This document shows, piece after piece, positions 42,247-51,106 of a stretch of DNA of 64,000 nt. The notes under the pieces are model-generated. The model did no database searches. It saw only the letters and a program-made list of their open reading frames with translations, and was not told where the DNA came from. This stretch comes from Sphingopyxis witflariensis (GTDB lineage: Bacteria; Pseudomonadota; Alphaproteobacteria; Sphingomonadales; Sphingomonadaceae). The position numbers and the translations under genes are program-made. How positions within the stretch are numbered: position 1 is the first letter of the stretch; every line of letters starts with the position of its first letter. The DNA is taken from NCBI RefSeq assembly GCF_002205635.1, contig NZ_NISJ01000013.1, positions 55,136-119,135 of the forward strand, given 5' to 3'.

Positions 42247-44619
42247 TTACATCTTGTAGCCCACCGTAATGCCCCAGGTGAGCGGCCGCCCCGCGTAGCG
42301 CGACGACGTGTTCGATCCCGGAATGACGGTGGTGACGTAATATTTGTCGAAGGCGTTCTTCACGAACCCCATGATACGAAAGCCATTATCGGCATCGAAC
42401 CCGGCGCGGAAATCGACGGTGGCATAGCCCGGCACATAGAAGGGATTCTGGATATTATCGACCACACGGTTCGCCGGATCACCCGACAACGTGATGTTCC
42501 CGCCGTCAAACACCGCCGATTGACCCGACCGGCCGGACACTGTCGCACCGATGTAGGGCGTCCCGCCCGAAACAGCGTCGGCAAAGCGATATTCAACGCT
42601 GGCGCTGTAGGTCCACTTCGGCGTGAAAGGCAGCACCGTACCCTGGAAATTCTGGATTTGACCCAGAACATTATAGCCCGTGTAAGTGTCGACCTGTGAG
42701 TCGAGATAGGTCACGGCACCGTTGAAGGTGAGATTGCTGCTCGGCCGCAGCGTCAGTTCCATCTCGGCGCCCTTGACCGTCGATTCCGGCACGTTGACGA
42801 GCACATCGAGCAGGTTGAAGATCGGATCGAGCAGCTTGCCGCGCACCTGCTTGTCCCGATAATCATAGTAGAAAGCTGCACCGTTAAGCTGGATCGCGCG
42901 ATCGGCCAACGTCGCCTTGAAGCCCGCTTCATAAGCGGTCAGCTTTTCTTGCACCGCAGGGGCCAGCTGGCCGAAAGTCGCCGCTGCGACGGTCGGATAG
43001 CTGCCGCCCTTATACCCGCGCGAAACGTTGGCGTAGAGCAGGACATCGTCGCTGATCTTATAGTCGGCACCGACACGCCACGAGACGTTGTTTTCTTTCA
43101 GCGTGTCGATGAACGGCGCGCCCGGAATGAACGCCGGGTCGAGCGAGTAGCAATCGCCATCGACCAACGGCGCAAGTGTCTGTCCGCTCAGCAAATTGCC
43201 AAGCAGCGTAAACAGTTCGTTGATCCGGCCATCACCGGCGTCATAACCGCAAATCTCTGCATCGCGGCGCGAGTCCGTGTAACGCACACCCGCCTTCAAC
43301 GTCAGAGCGTCGCTCAATGCGAACTCGATATTACCGAACGCCGCGACATCGCGCATATCCTGTTTCGTGTAGATGCCCGACTGGAAAATATTGTTGTTGC
43401 CCGGACTGTTAACGGCGCTGACAGGGTAGAAAAGAACCTGATTTTCGGAGACGCTGCTCTTGCCGTAGTTGCCGCCGAGAACCCAGGTGAAACGCGAATT
43501 TCCGGAATTCCCGATGCGCAACTCCTGGTTGAACGCCCAGATATCCCCATCGTTCGGGCTCAGGTCGTAACTGGACAGCTCCAGCCCGTCGCCGTCGGTC
43601 ACCTGCTTCTGGTTGAATTCCGTGTAGGAACTGAGCGAGGTGATGGTGATGTCCTGCGCCACCTCGATATCCGCGCGGAAAGCGGTCTGCCAGAAATCGC
43701 GGTTCGAGCGAGGACGGTATTTGCCGGTGCTCCAGTCCGCAAGGCGGGCATCGCCCGTTGGAACGAACGGATAGTCGATCAAGATTTGCTGCGTCGCCGG
43801 AGGCTGCGGCTGGAAGATCGCATATTGCTGTGCCTGCGGATCGGATCGATCGATCCAGCCATTGACGTTCAACGACAGCGTGATCCCCGGTGCGGCGTCC
43901 CAATCAAGCAACAGGCGGCCCGCGCTATATTTCTGTTCGCCAATCGTATCGTCACGAACATGGCTCTTCTGCCAGTCGTCAGCGTACAGATTGGTCACTG
44001 CGACGCGCGCACGAAGCGTGTCGGTCAGCGGACCGCTGACAAACGCATTGGCCTCGACCATGTTGAAGCGGCCGTACGTCAGGTCCACCCCGGCGGAAAA
44101 CTGCCGCGTCGGCTTGGCCACGACATAGTTGACCGCTCCGCCGGTCGAATTCTGTCCAAACAGCGTACCTTGCGGCCCCTTCAGCACCTCGATCCGTTCC
44201 AGGTCATACGCGGCATGCGTGGCGAGCACCGGAAACGGCAGCGGAACCTGATCGGCATAAACGCTCACAGCAGGATAAACGGCCAGTGCCGCTTCGTTGA
44301 AACCGATACCGCGCAGCGTAAAGATCGGCGTATTCGCGGTGCTCGGCGAATAAACGAGCCCGGGCACAGCAGCCGCCACATCCTCAAGCGAGGTGATCCG
44401 GGACTTTGCGATTTCATCGGCGCCGATCGCGGTGATCGTCAGGCCGACATCGTTGAGGTTTTCCTCGCGCTTGTTGGCGGTGACAACGATTTCATCGAAA
44501 CCGCCACCAGAGCTCGACTGGGCTTCTTCGTCCGGCGCCGTTTGGGCGAATGCAATCTGCGGGTATTGAAGCGCAGCGATCTGCGCTACGCCAGCCAGTA
44601 GGATGAAGTGCTTCTTCAC
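42247..44619 (-). CDS. TonB-dependent outer-membrane receptor
   Basis: A 790-residue receptor. GGAGGAGG stands 6 nt before a GTG at 44619, which starts a perfect signal peptide (VKKHFILLAGVAQIAALQYP...AFAQ); the upstream ATG is rejected. A TonB box (DEIVVTANKREENLNDVGLTI), plug domain (ITSLEDVAAAVPGLVY, LKGPQGTLFGQNSTGGAVNYV) and 22-strand-type barrel follow, ending RPLTWGITVGYKM. Sphingomonads use many such receptors for organic substrates. No FecR/sigma pair is adjacent, so it probably imports the cluster's substrate. Confidence 0.93.
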   Translation of the reverse strand: MKKHFILLAGVAQIAALQYPQIAFAQTAPDEEAQSSSGGGFDEIVVTANKREENLNDVGLTITAIGADEIAKSRITSLEDVAAAVPGLVYSPSTANTPIFTLRGIGFNEAALAVYPAVSVYADQVPLPFPVLATHAAYDLERIEVLKGPQGTLFGQNSTGGAVNYVVAKPTRQFSAGVDLTYGRFNMVEANAFVSGPLTDTLRARVAVTNLYADDWQKSHVRDDTIGEQKYSAGRLLLDWDAAPGITLSLNVNGWIDRSDPQAQQYAIFQPQPPATQQILIDYPFVPTGDARLADWSTGKYRPRSNRDFWQTAFRADIEVAQDITITSLSSYTEFNQKQVTDGDGLELSSYDLSPNDGDIWAFNQELRIGNSGNSRFTWVLGGNYGKSSVSENQVLFYPVSAVNSPGNNNIFQSGIYTKQDMRDVAAFGNIEFALSDALTLKAGVRYTDSRRDAEICGYDAGDGRINELFTLLGNLLSGQTLAPLVDGDCYSLDPAFIPGAPFIDTLKENNVSWRVGADYKISDDVLLYANVSRGYKGGSYPTVAAATFGQLAPAVQEKLTAYEAGFKATLADRAIQLNGAAFYYDYRDKQVRGKLLDPIFNLLDVLVNVPESTVKGAEMELTLRPSSNLTFNGAVTYLDSQVDTYTGYNVLGQIQNFQGTVLPFTPKWTYSASVEYRFADAVSGGTPYIGATVSGRSGQSAVFDGGNITLSGDPANRVVDNIQNPFYVPGYATVDFRAGFDADNGFRIMGFVKNAFDKYYVTTVIPGSNTSSRYAGRPLTWGITVGYKM

Positions 44620-44750
44620 GGTTATCCTCCTCCATCGCGAGCACCGGGGCACATGCGCGGCGCCCTGCGATTGCTCGCATCTTATGTTATGATTGGGTGG
44701 TTAGTGTCGGAACTACAGGCGGCGCCTTCCCCGAGGCACAGCCTGCCCGG

Positions 44751-45260
44751 TCAGTAGAACAGCTTTTCGTTGATCTTCAGATTGTGCTTGCGACAATGTT
44801 TCACATATTCATCGATGTTCCAGAACATCGACTGTGACCCGGCATATCCGCCGTCGTCGCCGAAAAACTCCATGACGCCTTCCGTTACGAACAGGCTCTT
44901 CATTCCGGTGGGGTGGTCGGTGACGAGCGTATGAATACCGCCTGGCGCCTCGCTAATCATGCTACCCGGCGTCGCAACCCAGTCATATTCTTTATAGTAC
45001 CAACTGCCCTCGACGACGAACCCGACGACCGATCCATGGTGCTGATGCCGACCGATGATTCCCGGGCCCTGCACCCACAGCATCGCCCAGACGCGGCCGC
45101 TGGCGAGGTCGAAACGTAGCGGCTTCCAAAAGGCGCCTTCTGCAACATAAGGAATCCAGGGGGTTTCATCGTCGCCGACGTGGCGGTCCTTCGTGCCGAA
45201 TTCACGGATCACATCATAATGCTCAGGGATAAACTGGTTCGCGGGTGTTATCTCGTTCAT
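44751..45260 (-). CDS. Cupin, 2,4'-dihydroxyacetophenone dioxygenase-like
   Basis: A 169-residue ChrR-type cupin. The metal site is suggested by GRHQHHGSVVGFVVEGSW (His72 and His74) and GGIHTLVTDH (His110). It resembles 2,4'-dihydroxyacetophenone dioxygenase, an Fe enzyme that cleaves the C-C bond of an aryl hydroxyketone to a benzoate and formate. The family is broad and the substrate here may differ. It lies between the MFS and TonB-receptor genes on the same strand. It gives the cluster a bond-cleaving step whose acid product would suit the acyl-CoA ligase. Confidence 0.75.
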   Translation of the reverse strand: MNEITPANQFIPEHYDVIREFGTKDRHVGDDETPWIPYVAEGAFWKPLRFDLASGRVWAMLWVQGPGIIGRHQHHGSVVGFVVEGSWYYKEYDWVATPGSMISEAPGGIHTLVTDHPTGMKSLFVTEGVMEFFGDDGGYAGSQSMFWNIDEYVKHCRKHNLKINEKLFY

Positions 45261-45436
45261 GCAACCTCTCCATTAAAGTCTAGCAGAGTGGGCCATGCCT
45301 GTTCAGCGGCATCTGATTGCCCACCCCTCAGGATGCAGGATTTCGCCTGGTACTTTTCCAAGCGTTTCTGCACCCTCAGTTCTTCTCGACTGCGGGAACC
45401 TTGCTGGCAATTGACAGATAATGACTATGCTTCACG

Positions 45437-46630
45437 TCATGTCTCAAGATCGTTCGAGACAGGAGCGACCGGCAGCAAACGGATCGTAGCGCGCGCCGCT
45501 AAAAGGGTAAGTATTGCCAGCCCGAAGAGAGCCACCGACACTTTGATAGCGCCCACTGCGCTGACGTCTTGCAACGCAAACGATGCGAGCAAAGGGCCGC
45601 CAGCGATTCCAAGTAGCTGCGCACTGGTGAGCAGCATCAGTGAACCTCGACTTTCGTCGAGTTCGATTAGCGCCGGGACGTGATAGGGCAGCACAAAAAC
45701 CCATGCGAAGCTAAAGAATGCCAGCGCCGCCGTGAAAACCGCGGCCTGCCCCGCGTTAAGGATAACAAACGCCGCCATGATGCTGACCGCCGCGCAGGCC
45801 AGTACAGTCGGTATTGCTTTCAGCCGCGCCAGTATGATCGCTGCCACCCCGGCCAATATCTGCACCCCGATGGCTACCGATACAGCCATGTTGATCGTGC
45901 TAATATCCAGCCCAAGCGTCCGTCCGACCGGCACCGCATATACCCACAGCGCCATGATCCCGGCCAAATGAAGCCCGGCGGATATTAGACCGATCGCTCC
46001 GGCCGCATTGGGCAAGGTCGCGCCCGAAGCGTTCGGCAGTGGGGCGTATGCCGACGGCATAAAGGGCACCGCTAGGAACATGAGCAGCGCAATCCCGCCG
46101 AGTGTCATATATCCGCCGGCAGCGCCCGCAGCAGGCAGGATCACAGACGCGAAGGCCGCCGCAAGCCCCAGCGCACCGGCGCCTTGAGAAATTACGTAAT
46201 AGCCGGTTACCCTCGTTGGCAGCGCAACTCGGGCGAGTAGGCCGATCAGCAGCCACAGCATAAGTCCTGAACCGATACCGCTGCCGACGCGCAAAATCAG
46301 CAGCGGTGCGCCGACCAGTTGCCCCGTCAGGGCATTACAGACCGCCATGATTAGGAGCGCGCCGCCCGCAATCCATCTTAGCCTCGTGCCGGTGAGAAAA
46401 ATGCCTGCTAGCCCGACTGCCACGGCCATCCCCAGTGCTTCCACCATAGCGAGCCGGCCGATACCTTCGCTCTGAATCACCCCTTCGACGGCGAGGCGCC
46501 CCAAGAGCAGCGGCTGTAGGGACGGCATGATACCTCCCAGCGCGCCGATCAAAACCACCGAAAGCGTCGTGACCAAGCCAATTGTCGGCGATGGGCTTGC
46601 CTCAGCACTCACGCCGGTATCCACTCTCAA
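45437..46630 (-). CDS. MFS transporter
   Basis: A 397-residue permease with about 12 hydrophobic helices in two halves (TLSVVLIGALGGIMPSLQPLL; LLIGLLARVALPTRVTGYY; VFVLPYHVPALIELDESRGS). It lacks the strong loop-2 motif of drug exporters, so it may import the aromatic or ketone substrate of the cluster. The start is uncertain: TTG at 46630 and GTG at 46624 are both possible, and neither has a good ribosome binding site. It is the first gene of the minus-strand half-cluster. Confidence 0.82.
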   Translation of the reverse strand: MRVDTGVSAEASPSPTIGLVTTLSVVLIGALGGIMPSLQPLLLGRLAVEGVIQSEGIGRLAMVEALGMAVAVGLAGIFLTGTRLRWIAGGALLIMAVCNALTGQLVGAPLLILRVGSGIGSGLMLWLLIGLLARVALPTRVTGYYVISQGAGALGLAAAFASVILPAAGAAGGYMTLGGIALLMFLAVPFMPSAYAPLPNASGATLPNAAGAIGLISAGLHLAGIMALWVYAVPVGRTLGLDISTINMAVSVAIGVQILAGVAAIILARLKAIPTVLACAAVSIMAAFVILNAGQAAVFTAALAFFSFAWVFVLPYHVPALIELDESRGSLMLLTSAQLLGIAGGPLLASFALQDVSAVGAIKVSVALFGLAILTLLAARATIRLLPVAPVSNDLET

Positions 46631-47050
46631 AATAAACTGCGACTATCATAGCTGCTCTCCCTCAGGATGCAGCTTCGAGTGCAATGTCTATCCGGTCCAT
46701 AGGCAGATTATTGTCAATCCGCTATGCCGTCGCGCTTCATTGGTCCGCAGTCTGACCCTACATGCCGTTCGGAGGGCGCGGTTCTCCTAAATCTACGCCA
46801 AGAGATGTTTCATCGTGGCGCCGCTAAGGAAAAAGTGCTTTTTCTAAAAGAGTTGTCCGCCAGCCACCAGAAATCAGGGCCCGATGACCTGCTGCCTCCA
46901 AACCGGCTGATAATTTATGTCGCGAAATCCGAAGGCTCGTCGACCGAGCGCAGACCATCAAAATCGTTCAGATCGTTACTTCCAACGAGTTATAATGTCG
47001 GTGTGCCAGTGAAGGCCGGGATGACAATTGCATAGAGGCTTGGGCTGGCC
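46631..47050. other. Intergenic region at the right end of the accessory block
   Basis: 420 bp. The one open frame (46724-47035, plus) has no recognisable domain and runs into a dispersed repeat, so I do not call it a gene. It should contain the MFS promoter, and marks the return to core genes (lysC). Confidence 0.5.
47009..47025. repeat. Dispersed repeat fragment, inverted copy
   Basis: GTGAAGGCCGGGATGAC is the exact reverse complement of the first 17 bases at 55670-55686 and shares its core with 24251-24261. Confidence 0.65.
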
Positions 47051-48298
47051 TTAGTCGGCGTCGAGGCCGTACGCCGTGTGCAGTACGCGCACCGCGAGTT
47101 CGGTTTCATCCTCGTCGATCAGCACGCTAACCTTGATTTCGCTGGTCGAGATTGCCTGAATGTTGATGCCACGGTCGGCCAGCGCGCGAAACATCGTGCT
47201 TGCAACCCCGGCGTGGCTTTTCATGCCGACGCCGACGACGCTGATTTTCGCAACCTTGTCGTCGCTGATGATGCGGTTGAAGCCGATCTTGTCCTTCGCG
47301 GCCTCGAGCAGATCGATCGAGCGGAGAAGATCGACGGCGGGAACGGTGAAGGTCACATCGGTCTCGCCCTTGTCGCGGCCGACATTCTGGATGATCATGT
47401 CGACATTAATCCCCGCCGCGGCGAGCGGGGCGAAGATGTTGGCGACGCCGCCGGGCCGGTCGGGCACGCGGGTGACGATGATCTTCGCTTCATTCTTGTC
47501 GTGGGCGATCCCGGTGATCAGCTGCCGTTCCATCTGATGTTCCTCTATTTCTTCGTCGCTGACGATCATCGTGCCTGGGGCGGGGGCTTCGTCTCCCTCG
47601 ACGAAGCTGGACAGGACCTGCACACGCACGCCCTCCTTCATCGCGAGGCCGACCGAGCGCGTTTGCAGCACCTTGGCGCCGACGCTCGCAAGCTCCAGCA
47701 TTTCTTCATAGGTGACGAAATCAAGCTTGCGCGCCCGCGCGACGATGCGCGGGTCGGTGGTGTAGACGCCGTCGACGTCGGTGTAGATGTCGCAGCGATC
47801 GGCCTTGAGGGCTGCCGCGACCGCGACCGCACTGGTGTCCGACCCGCCGCGACCGAGCGTTGCGACCCGGCCATCGTCCATCAGGCCCTGAAAGCCGGGG
47901 ATAACGGCGACTTCGCCCTTGGCCATCGCGGCGGCAAGTGCGCCGGTGTCGATGTTCGAGATGCGCGCGCGGGCATGCGCTTCCTCGGTGCGGATCGGCA
48001 ATTGCCAGCCGAGCCAGCTGCGCGCGGGGGTGCCCATTGCCTGCAGGGTCAGCGCGAGCAGCCCCGAGGTGATTTGTTCGCCCGCCGCGACGACGACGTC
48101 ATATTCGGCGGGGTCGTAGCGCGGATTGGCTTCGCGGCAGAAATTGACGAGGCGATCGGTCTCGCCCGCCATCGCCGAAACGACGACGGCGACCTCATTA
48201 CCATTGGCGACTTCGCGCGACACGAGTTTCGCGACGGTGCGAATCCGCTCGGTGCCCGCCATCGACGTACCCCCGAATTTCATCACGATCCGCGCCAT
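47051..48298 (-). CDS. lysC: Aspartate kinase
   Basis: A 415-residue kinase that makes aspartyl phosphate, the first step to lysine, threonine and methionine. The N-terminal kinase motif is VMKFGGTSMAGTERI, then GRGGSDTSAVAVAAALKADRCDIYTDVDGVYTTDP. Two C-terminal ACT domains (ITGIAHDKNEAKIIVTRVPD; KISVVGVGMKSHAGVASTMFRAL) mean feedback control by end products. The ATG at 48298 gives MARIVMKFGG; the longer frame is rejected. It is divergent from ubiG. Confidence 0.96.
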   Translation of the reverse strand: MARIVMKFGGTSMAGTERIRTVAKLVSREVANGNEVAVVVSAMAGETDRLVNFCREANPRYDPAEYDVVVAAGEQITSGLLALTLQAMGTPARSWLGWQLPIRTEEAHARARISNIDTGALAAAMAKGEVAVIPGFQGLMDDGRVATLGRGGSDTSAVAVAAALKADRCDIYTDVDGVYTTDPRIVARARKLDFVTYEEMLELASVGAKVLQTRSVGLAMKEGVRVQVLSSFVEGDEAPAPGTMIVSDEEIEEHQMERQLITGIAHDKNEAKIIVTRVPDRPGGVANIFAPLAAAGINVDMIIQNVGRDKGETDVTFTVPAVDLLRSIDLLEAAKDKIGFNRIISDDKVAKISVVGVGMKSHAGVASTMFRALADRGINIQAISTSEIKVSVLIDEDETELAVRVLHTAYGLDAD

Positions 48299-48454
48299 GT
48301 CACCCTGCTTTCTTGAACTGGTTTCCGCCGCAACTTTTCCAAGCATTTCCGCGGCGCGCCGCTGTTACGGAAGGGGAAGGGGAATGGCAAGGGCGGCAAC
48401 GCATGCGCAGCAAAATTCTTGCGTCGGACGGGGGCGGGTGCCACAGATTATTCC

Positions 48455-49180
48455 ATGAATGCCGCGACAATCAATCCGCAAGAAGCCGCCCATTTCGGTG
48501 CATTGGCCGCCGACTGGTGGGATCCGCACGGCTCGTCGGCGATGCTGCACAAGCTTAATCCGGTGCGGCTGGCCTATATCCGCGATCAGATCGACCTGCA
48601 TTGGCACGTCGATGCGCGCGAACGCTATGCTCTTGCCGGGCGCTCCGCGATCGACGTCGGATGCGGCGCCGGACTGCTCGCCGAACCGCTCGCGCGGATG
48701 GGTGCGGCGGTGACCGGGGTCGATGCGGCACCCGAGAATATCGCCGCAGCGAAGGCGCATGCGGCGGGGCAGGGGCTGGCGATTACCTATCATGCGGGCG
48801 AACTCGCGGCGCTGCCGGCCGCCACTTTCGACCTCGTCACGTCGATGGAGGTGGTCGAGCATGTGACCGATCCCGCGGCCTTCATTGGCGAACTCGCGGC
48901 GCGGCTGGCACCCGGCGGATTGATGATCCTGTCGACCCCGAATAGGACGATGTGGTCGAAGCTGTTGCTCGTCGAGGCGGCCGAGCGCGTCGGCGCGGTG
49001 CCGCGCGGGACCCATGACTGGGATCAGTTTCTGAAGCCCGAGGAACTGACCGAAATGCTCGAAGGCGCGGGGCTGGAGGTCATCGACCGCAGCGGCTTGT
49101 CGCCGTCGGCCGCCAAGGGCTTCAAGCTCGGCGGCAGCGAGGCGCTCAACTATCTGCTCGCGGCGCGCTGGCCGGGGTAA
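48455..49180 (+). CDS. ubiG: Ubiquinone biosynthesis O-methyltransferase UbiG
   Basis: A 241-residue SAM-dependent methyltransferase: the UbiG-specific N-terminus FGALAADWWDPHGSSAMLHKLNPVRL, motif I AIDVGCGAGLLAEPLAR, the helix ALAAATFD-like region with SMEVVEHV, and the C-terminal FKLGGSEALNYLLAA. It catalyses both O-methylations of the ubiquinone ring. The ATG at 48455 follows no strong ribosome binding site, but the family start fits it. Confidence 0.95.
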   Translation: MNAATINPQEAAHFGALAADWWDPHGSSAMLHKLNPVRLAYIRDQIDLHWHVDARERYALAGRSAIDVGCGAGLLAEPLARMGAAVTGVDAAPENIAAAKAHAAGQGLAITYHAGELAALPAATFDLVTSMEVVEHVTDPAAFIGELAARLAPGGLMILSTPNRTMWSKLLLVEAAERVGAVPRGTHDWDQFLKPEELTEMLEGAGLEVIDRSGLSPSAAKGFKLGGSEALNYLLAARWPG

Positions 49181-49181
49181 T

Positions 49182-49429
49182 CCGCGACCCGCGCGTCGAC
49201 GCCTATATCGCGAAGTCACGGCCCTTCGCGCAGCCGATCTTCGTGCCGCGTTCGCGTGTCATCACGAAGCGCAGGCGTATTGGGATGCCTTCTCGCCCGG
49301 CAAGCGCCGGGATTATATGGAATGGTGCTGGAAGCGAAGCGCGAGGAGACGCGCGTGAAACGGATCGAAACGATCGCGGCGCAGGTGGCCGAGGGCAAGG
49401 ATCGCAACTGGAAATATAAGAGCTGCTAG
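49182..49429 (+). pseudogene. Decayed YdeI/OmpD-associated (DUF1801-type) gene
   Basis: Just after ubiG, one frame encodes RDPRVDAYIAKSRPFAQPI, the typical start of this family. A second frame gives AYWDAFSPGKRRDYMEW, and a third gives LEAKREETRVKRIETIAAQV...NWKYKSC followed by TAG at 49427-49429. These are the beginning and end of a ~200-residue YdeI-like protein. The middle (about 110 residues) is deleted and there is at least one further frameshift, so no functional product is expected. Confidence 0.75.
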
Positions 49430-49437
49430 CCTTCTTC

Positions 49438-49531
49438 GTCATTGCGAGCGAAGCGAAGCAATCTCCAGCCATCCGCCCTAAGCAAGGTCGATGGCTGGAG
49501 ATTGCTTCGTCGCTACGCTCCTCGCAATGAC
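49438..49531. repeat. Large palindromic repeat (GTCATTGCGAGCGAAGC type)
   Basis: Left arm GTCATTGCGAGCGAAGCGAA... and right arm ending CTCGCAATGAC are complementary over most of their about 36 bp, with GCAATCTCCAGCCATC / GATGGCTGGAGATTGC exact. This is a widespread intergenic repeat type in alphaproteobacteria. It separates the decayed gene from the GST gene. Confidence 0.8.
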
Positions 49532-49544
49532 GAGGTTGGAGCCG

Positions 49545-50216
49545 TCAGAAGTCGACGTCCTCGTAATATTTCGGCGGGCTGACGATTTCCATCCGCTCGG
49601 CTAGCAACGGCCGAAAGCTCGGGCGCGACTTCAGGCCCGAGTACCAGCCCTTGGTCTGCTCATGCCCCGTCCAGTCGATCCCGCCCAGATAGTCGGCGAC
49701 CGAGATATGCGCGGCGGCGGCCAGATCGGCGAGGCTCATGGTGGCGCCGGCGAGCCAGGTGCGGTGGTCGATCAGATAGTCGACATAGTCGAGATGATTG
49801 TTCGCGGCTTTCATCGCCTCGCGCAGCGCGCCGGCGTCGGGGGGCTGGCGGTGGACGATGCGTTTCTGCATGCGTTCGAAGAGCAAGGGCCCGGTGACTT
49901 CATAATAGAAATCATGGTCGAACCACGCGGTCAGGCGGCGGATCTCGGCGCGGTTGGCCGCGGTGCCGTTTATCATCGCCTTGCCTTCGACAGTTTCCTC
50001 GAAATATTCGGCGATCGCATTGCTGTCCATCAGCACCTGGCCGCGCGCCTGATCGACCATCACCGGGGTACGCCCGGCGGGGTTCAGATCGATGAATTCG
50101 TCGCGCCGTTCCCAGGGGGATTCGCGCACCAGATCATAACCGACGCCCTTTTCGCCCAGCAACAGGCGAACCTTGCGCGAAAAGGGGCAGAGCGGGAATT
50201 GATAGAGTTGCCACAT
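49545..50216 (-). CDS. Glutathione S-transferase family protein
   Basis: A 223-residue GST. The thioredoxin-like N-terminal domain (MWQLYQFPLCPFSRKVRLLLGEKG, then LNPAGRTPVMVD and MDSNAIAEYFEE) is followed by an all-helical C-terminal domain (HRTWLAGATMSLADLAAAAH). Ser and Cys near the first helix are catalytic candidates. The substrate is not predictable. It is flanked by two dispersed repeats. Confidence 0.9.
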   Translation of the reverse strand: MWQLYQFPLCPFSRKVRLLLGEKGVGYDLVRESPWERRDEFIDLNPAGRTPVMVDQARGQVLMDSNAIAEYFEETVEGKAMINGTAANRAEIRRLTAWFDHDFYYEVTGPLLFERMQKRIVHRQPPDAGALREAMKAANNHLDYVDYLIDHRTWLAGATMSLADLAAAAHISVADYLGGIDWTGHEQTKGWYSGLKSRPSFRPLLAERMEIVSPPKYYEDVDF

Positions 50217-50296
50217 GGTTCCGGCATAGCGTCAGCGGGGCCGGGGTGGCAACGCCTATGGGACAGCTTTCCCACGCAATGCGCCAAATTTAAGCC

Positions 50297-50384
50297 GTTT
50301 GTGCTGAGCTTGTCGAAGCACTGCTCTTCCTTTGACCCTAGCCCAACAGAAAGGGCGGCCCTTCGACAGGCTCAGGGCGAACGG
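50297..50384. repeat. Dispersed palindromic repeat (CTGAGCTTGTCGAAG type)
   Basis: GTTTGTGCTGAGCTTGTCGAAG at the left and CCTTCGACAGGCTCAGGGCGAAC at the right form imperfect inverted arms around a 40-bp centre. This is a common intergenic element in sphingomonads. Confidence 0.75.
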
Positions 50385-50402
50385 AATGAAGAGAGCAGAT
50401 TT

Positions 50403-50849
50403 TTAGCGGCGCTCGGCGTCTCGCTGTTTTTCCCATTGCGCCGCAAGGTCGCGCGCCATGTCCTTGAGGACGGGGGCGTAGGAGGCGAGCGTGCTGGCCG
50501 CCTGACCCGCCATGCGCGAACCGGCGCGGACATCGTCGCCAACGCGTTCGGCATAATAGGGATCATCCTTGCCCGCGATTTCGCCGAGCGTGGCGTCGGG
50601 CGGGATATAGGCGGCATCGGATTCGGGATCGACGCGCGCGACCGCTTCGGCGAGCGGGCCGACGTTCAGTTGCATCAGCGCGCGGACCATCGCGGCGACG
50701 GTGTCGGCCATGCGGTCCTGCTGGGCGGGATCGTTCAGCCTTTCGACGGTGCTCTGCATAGGCGTGTCGGCGGCGTGCGCGGGCAGCGGCGCGACGAGCG
50801 CGAGCAGGGGGAGGGCAGCAAGGGTCGTCCAACGGAGCATCGGCTTCAT
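50403..50849 (-). CDS. Hypothetical periplasmic protein
   Basis: A 148-residue protein with a clean signal peptide (MKPMLRWTTLAALPLLALVAPLPAHAA). The mature part is helical (PAQQDRMADTVAAMVRALMQL; MAGQAASTLASYAPVLKDMARDLAAQWEKQ). No known family was recognised. The much longer frame upstream crosses a repeat element and is rejected. Confidence 0.78.
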   Translation of the reverse strand: MKPMLRWTTLAALPLLALVAPLPAHAADTPMQSTVERLNDPAQQDRMADTVAAMVRALMQLNVGPLAEAVARVDPESDAAYIPPDATLGEIAGKDDPYYAERVGDDVRAGSRMAGQAASTLASYAPVLKDMARDLAAQWEKQRDAERR

Positions 50850-50963
50850 CCTTTCAAAGGACGCGAGTCTAGGAATGGCGCGTTCTTTAAAGGAGCAACG
50901 CTTTCGCTGCGCTGAACGGGGCAGGGCGTGCGGTAGGGCGAGGCGGGAGCGGGATGAACGAGC

Positions 50964-51100
50964 AATCCTCCCTGTGCCGCAGGCATGGGGAGGTGGCAGC
51001 GCGAAGCGCTGGCGGAGGGGCTTTGGCGCTGGCGCCGCGGCCCCTCCGCCACGACCTGCGGGCGCGGTTCCCCTCCCCATCGCTTCGCGACAGGGAGGAT
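50964..51100. repeat. 137-bp palindromic element with 11-bp perfect ends
   Basis: It begins AATCCTCCCTG and ends CAGGGAGGATT. Inside are matching inner arms (GGAGGGGC / GCCCCTCC, ATGGGGAGG / CCTCCCCAT), so the whole unit can fold into one long hairpin. It has no coding content and resembles a miniature mobile or REP-type element next to the gltB stop. Confidence 0.8.
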
Positions 51101-51106
51101 TGGGGA

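Noticed and set aside
46724..47035. 103-codon plus-strand frame before lysC
   Set aside because: No domain or ribosome binding site and its end lies in a dispersed repeat.
49438..51100. Repeats around the GST gene as a CRISPR array
   Set aside because: They are three different palindromic elements, not short direct repeats with regular spacers; no cas genes.
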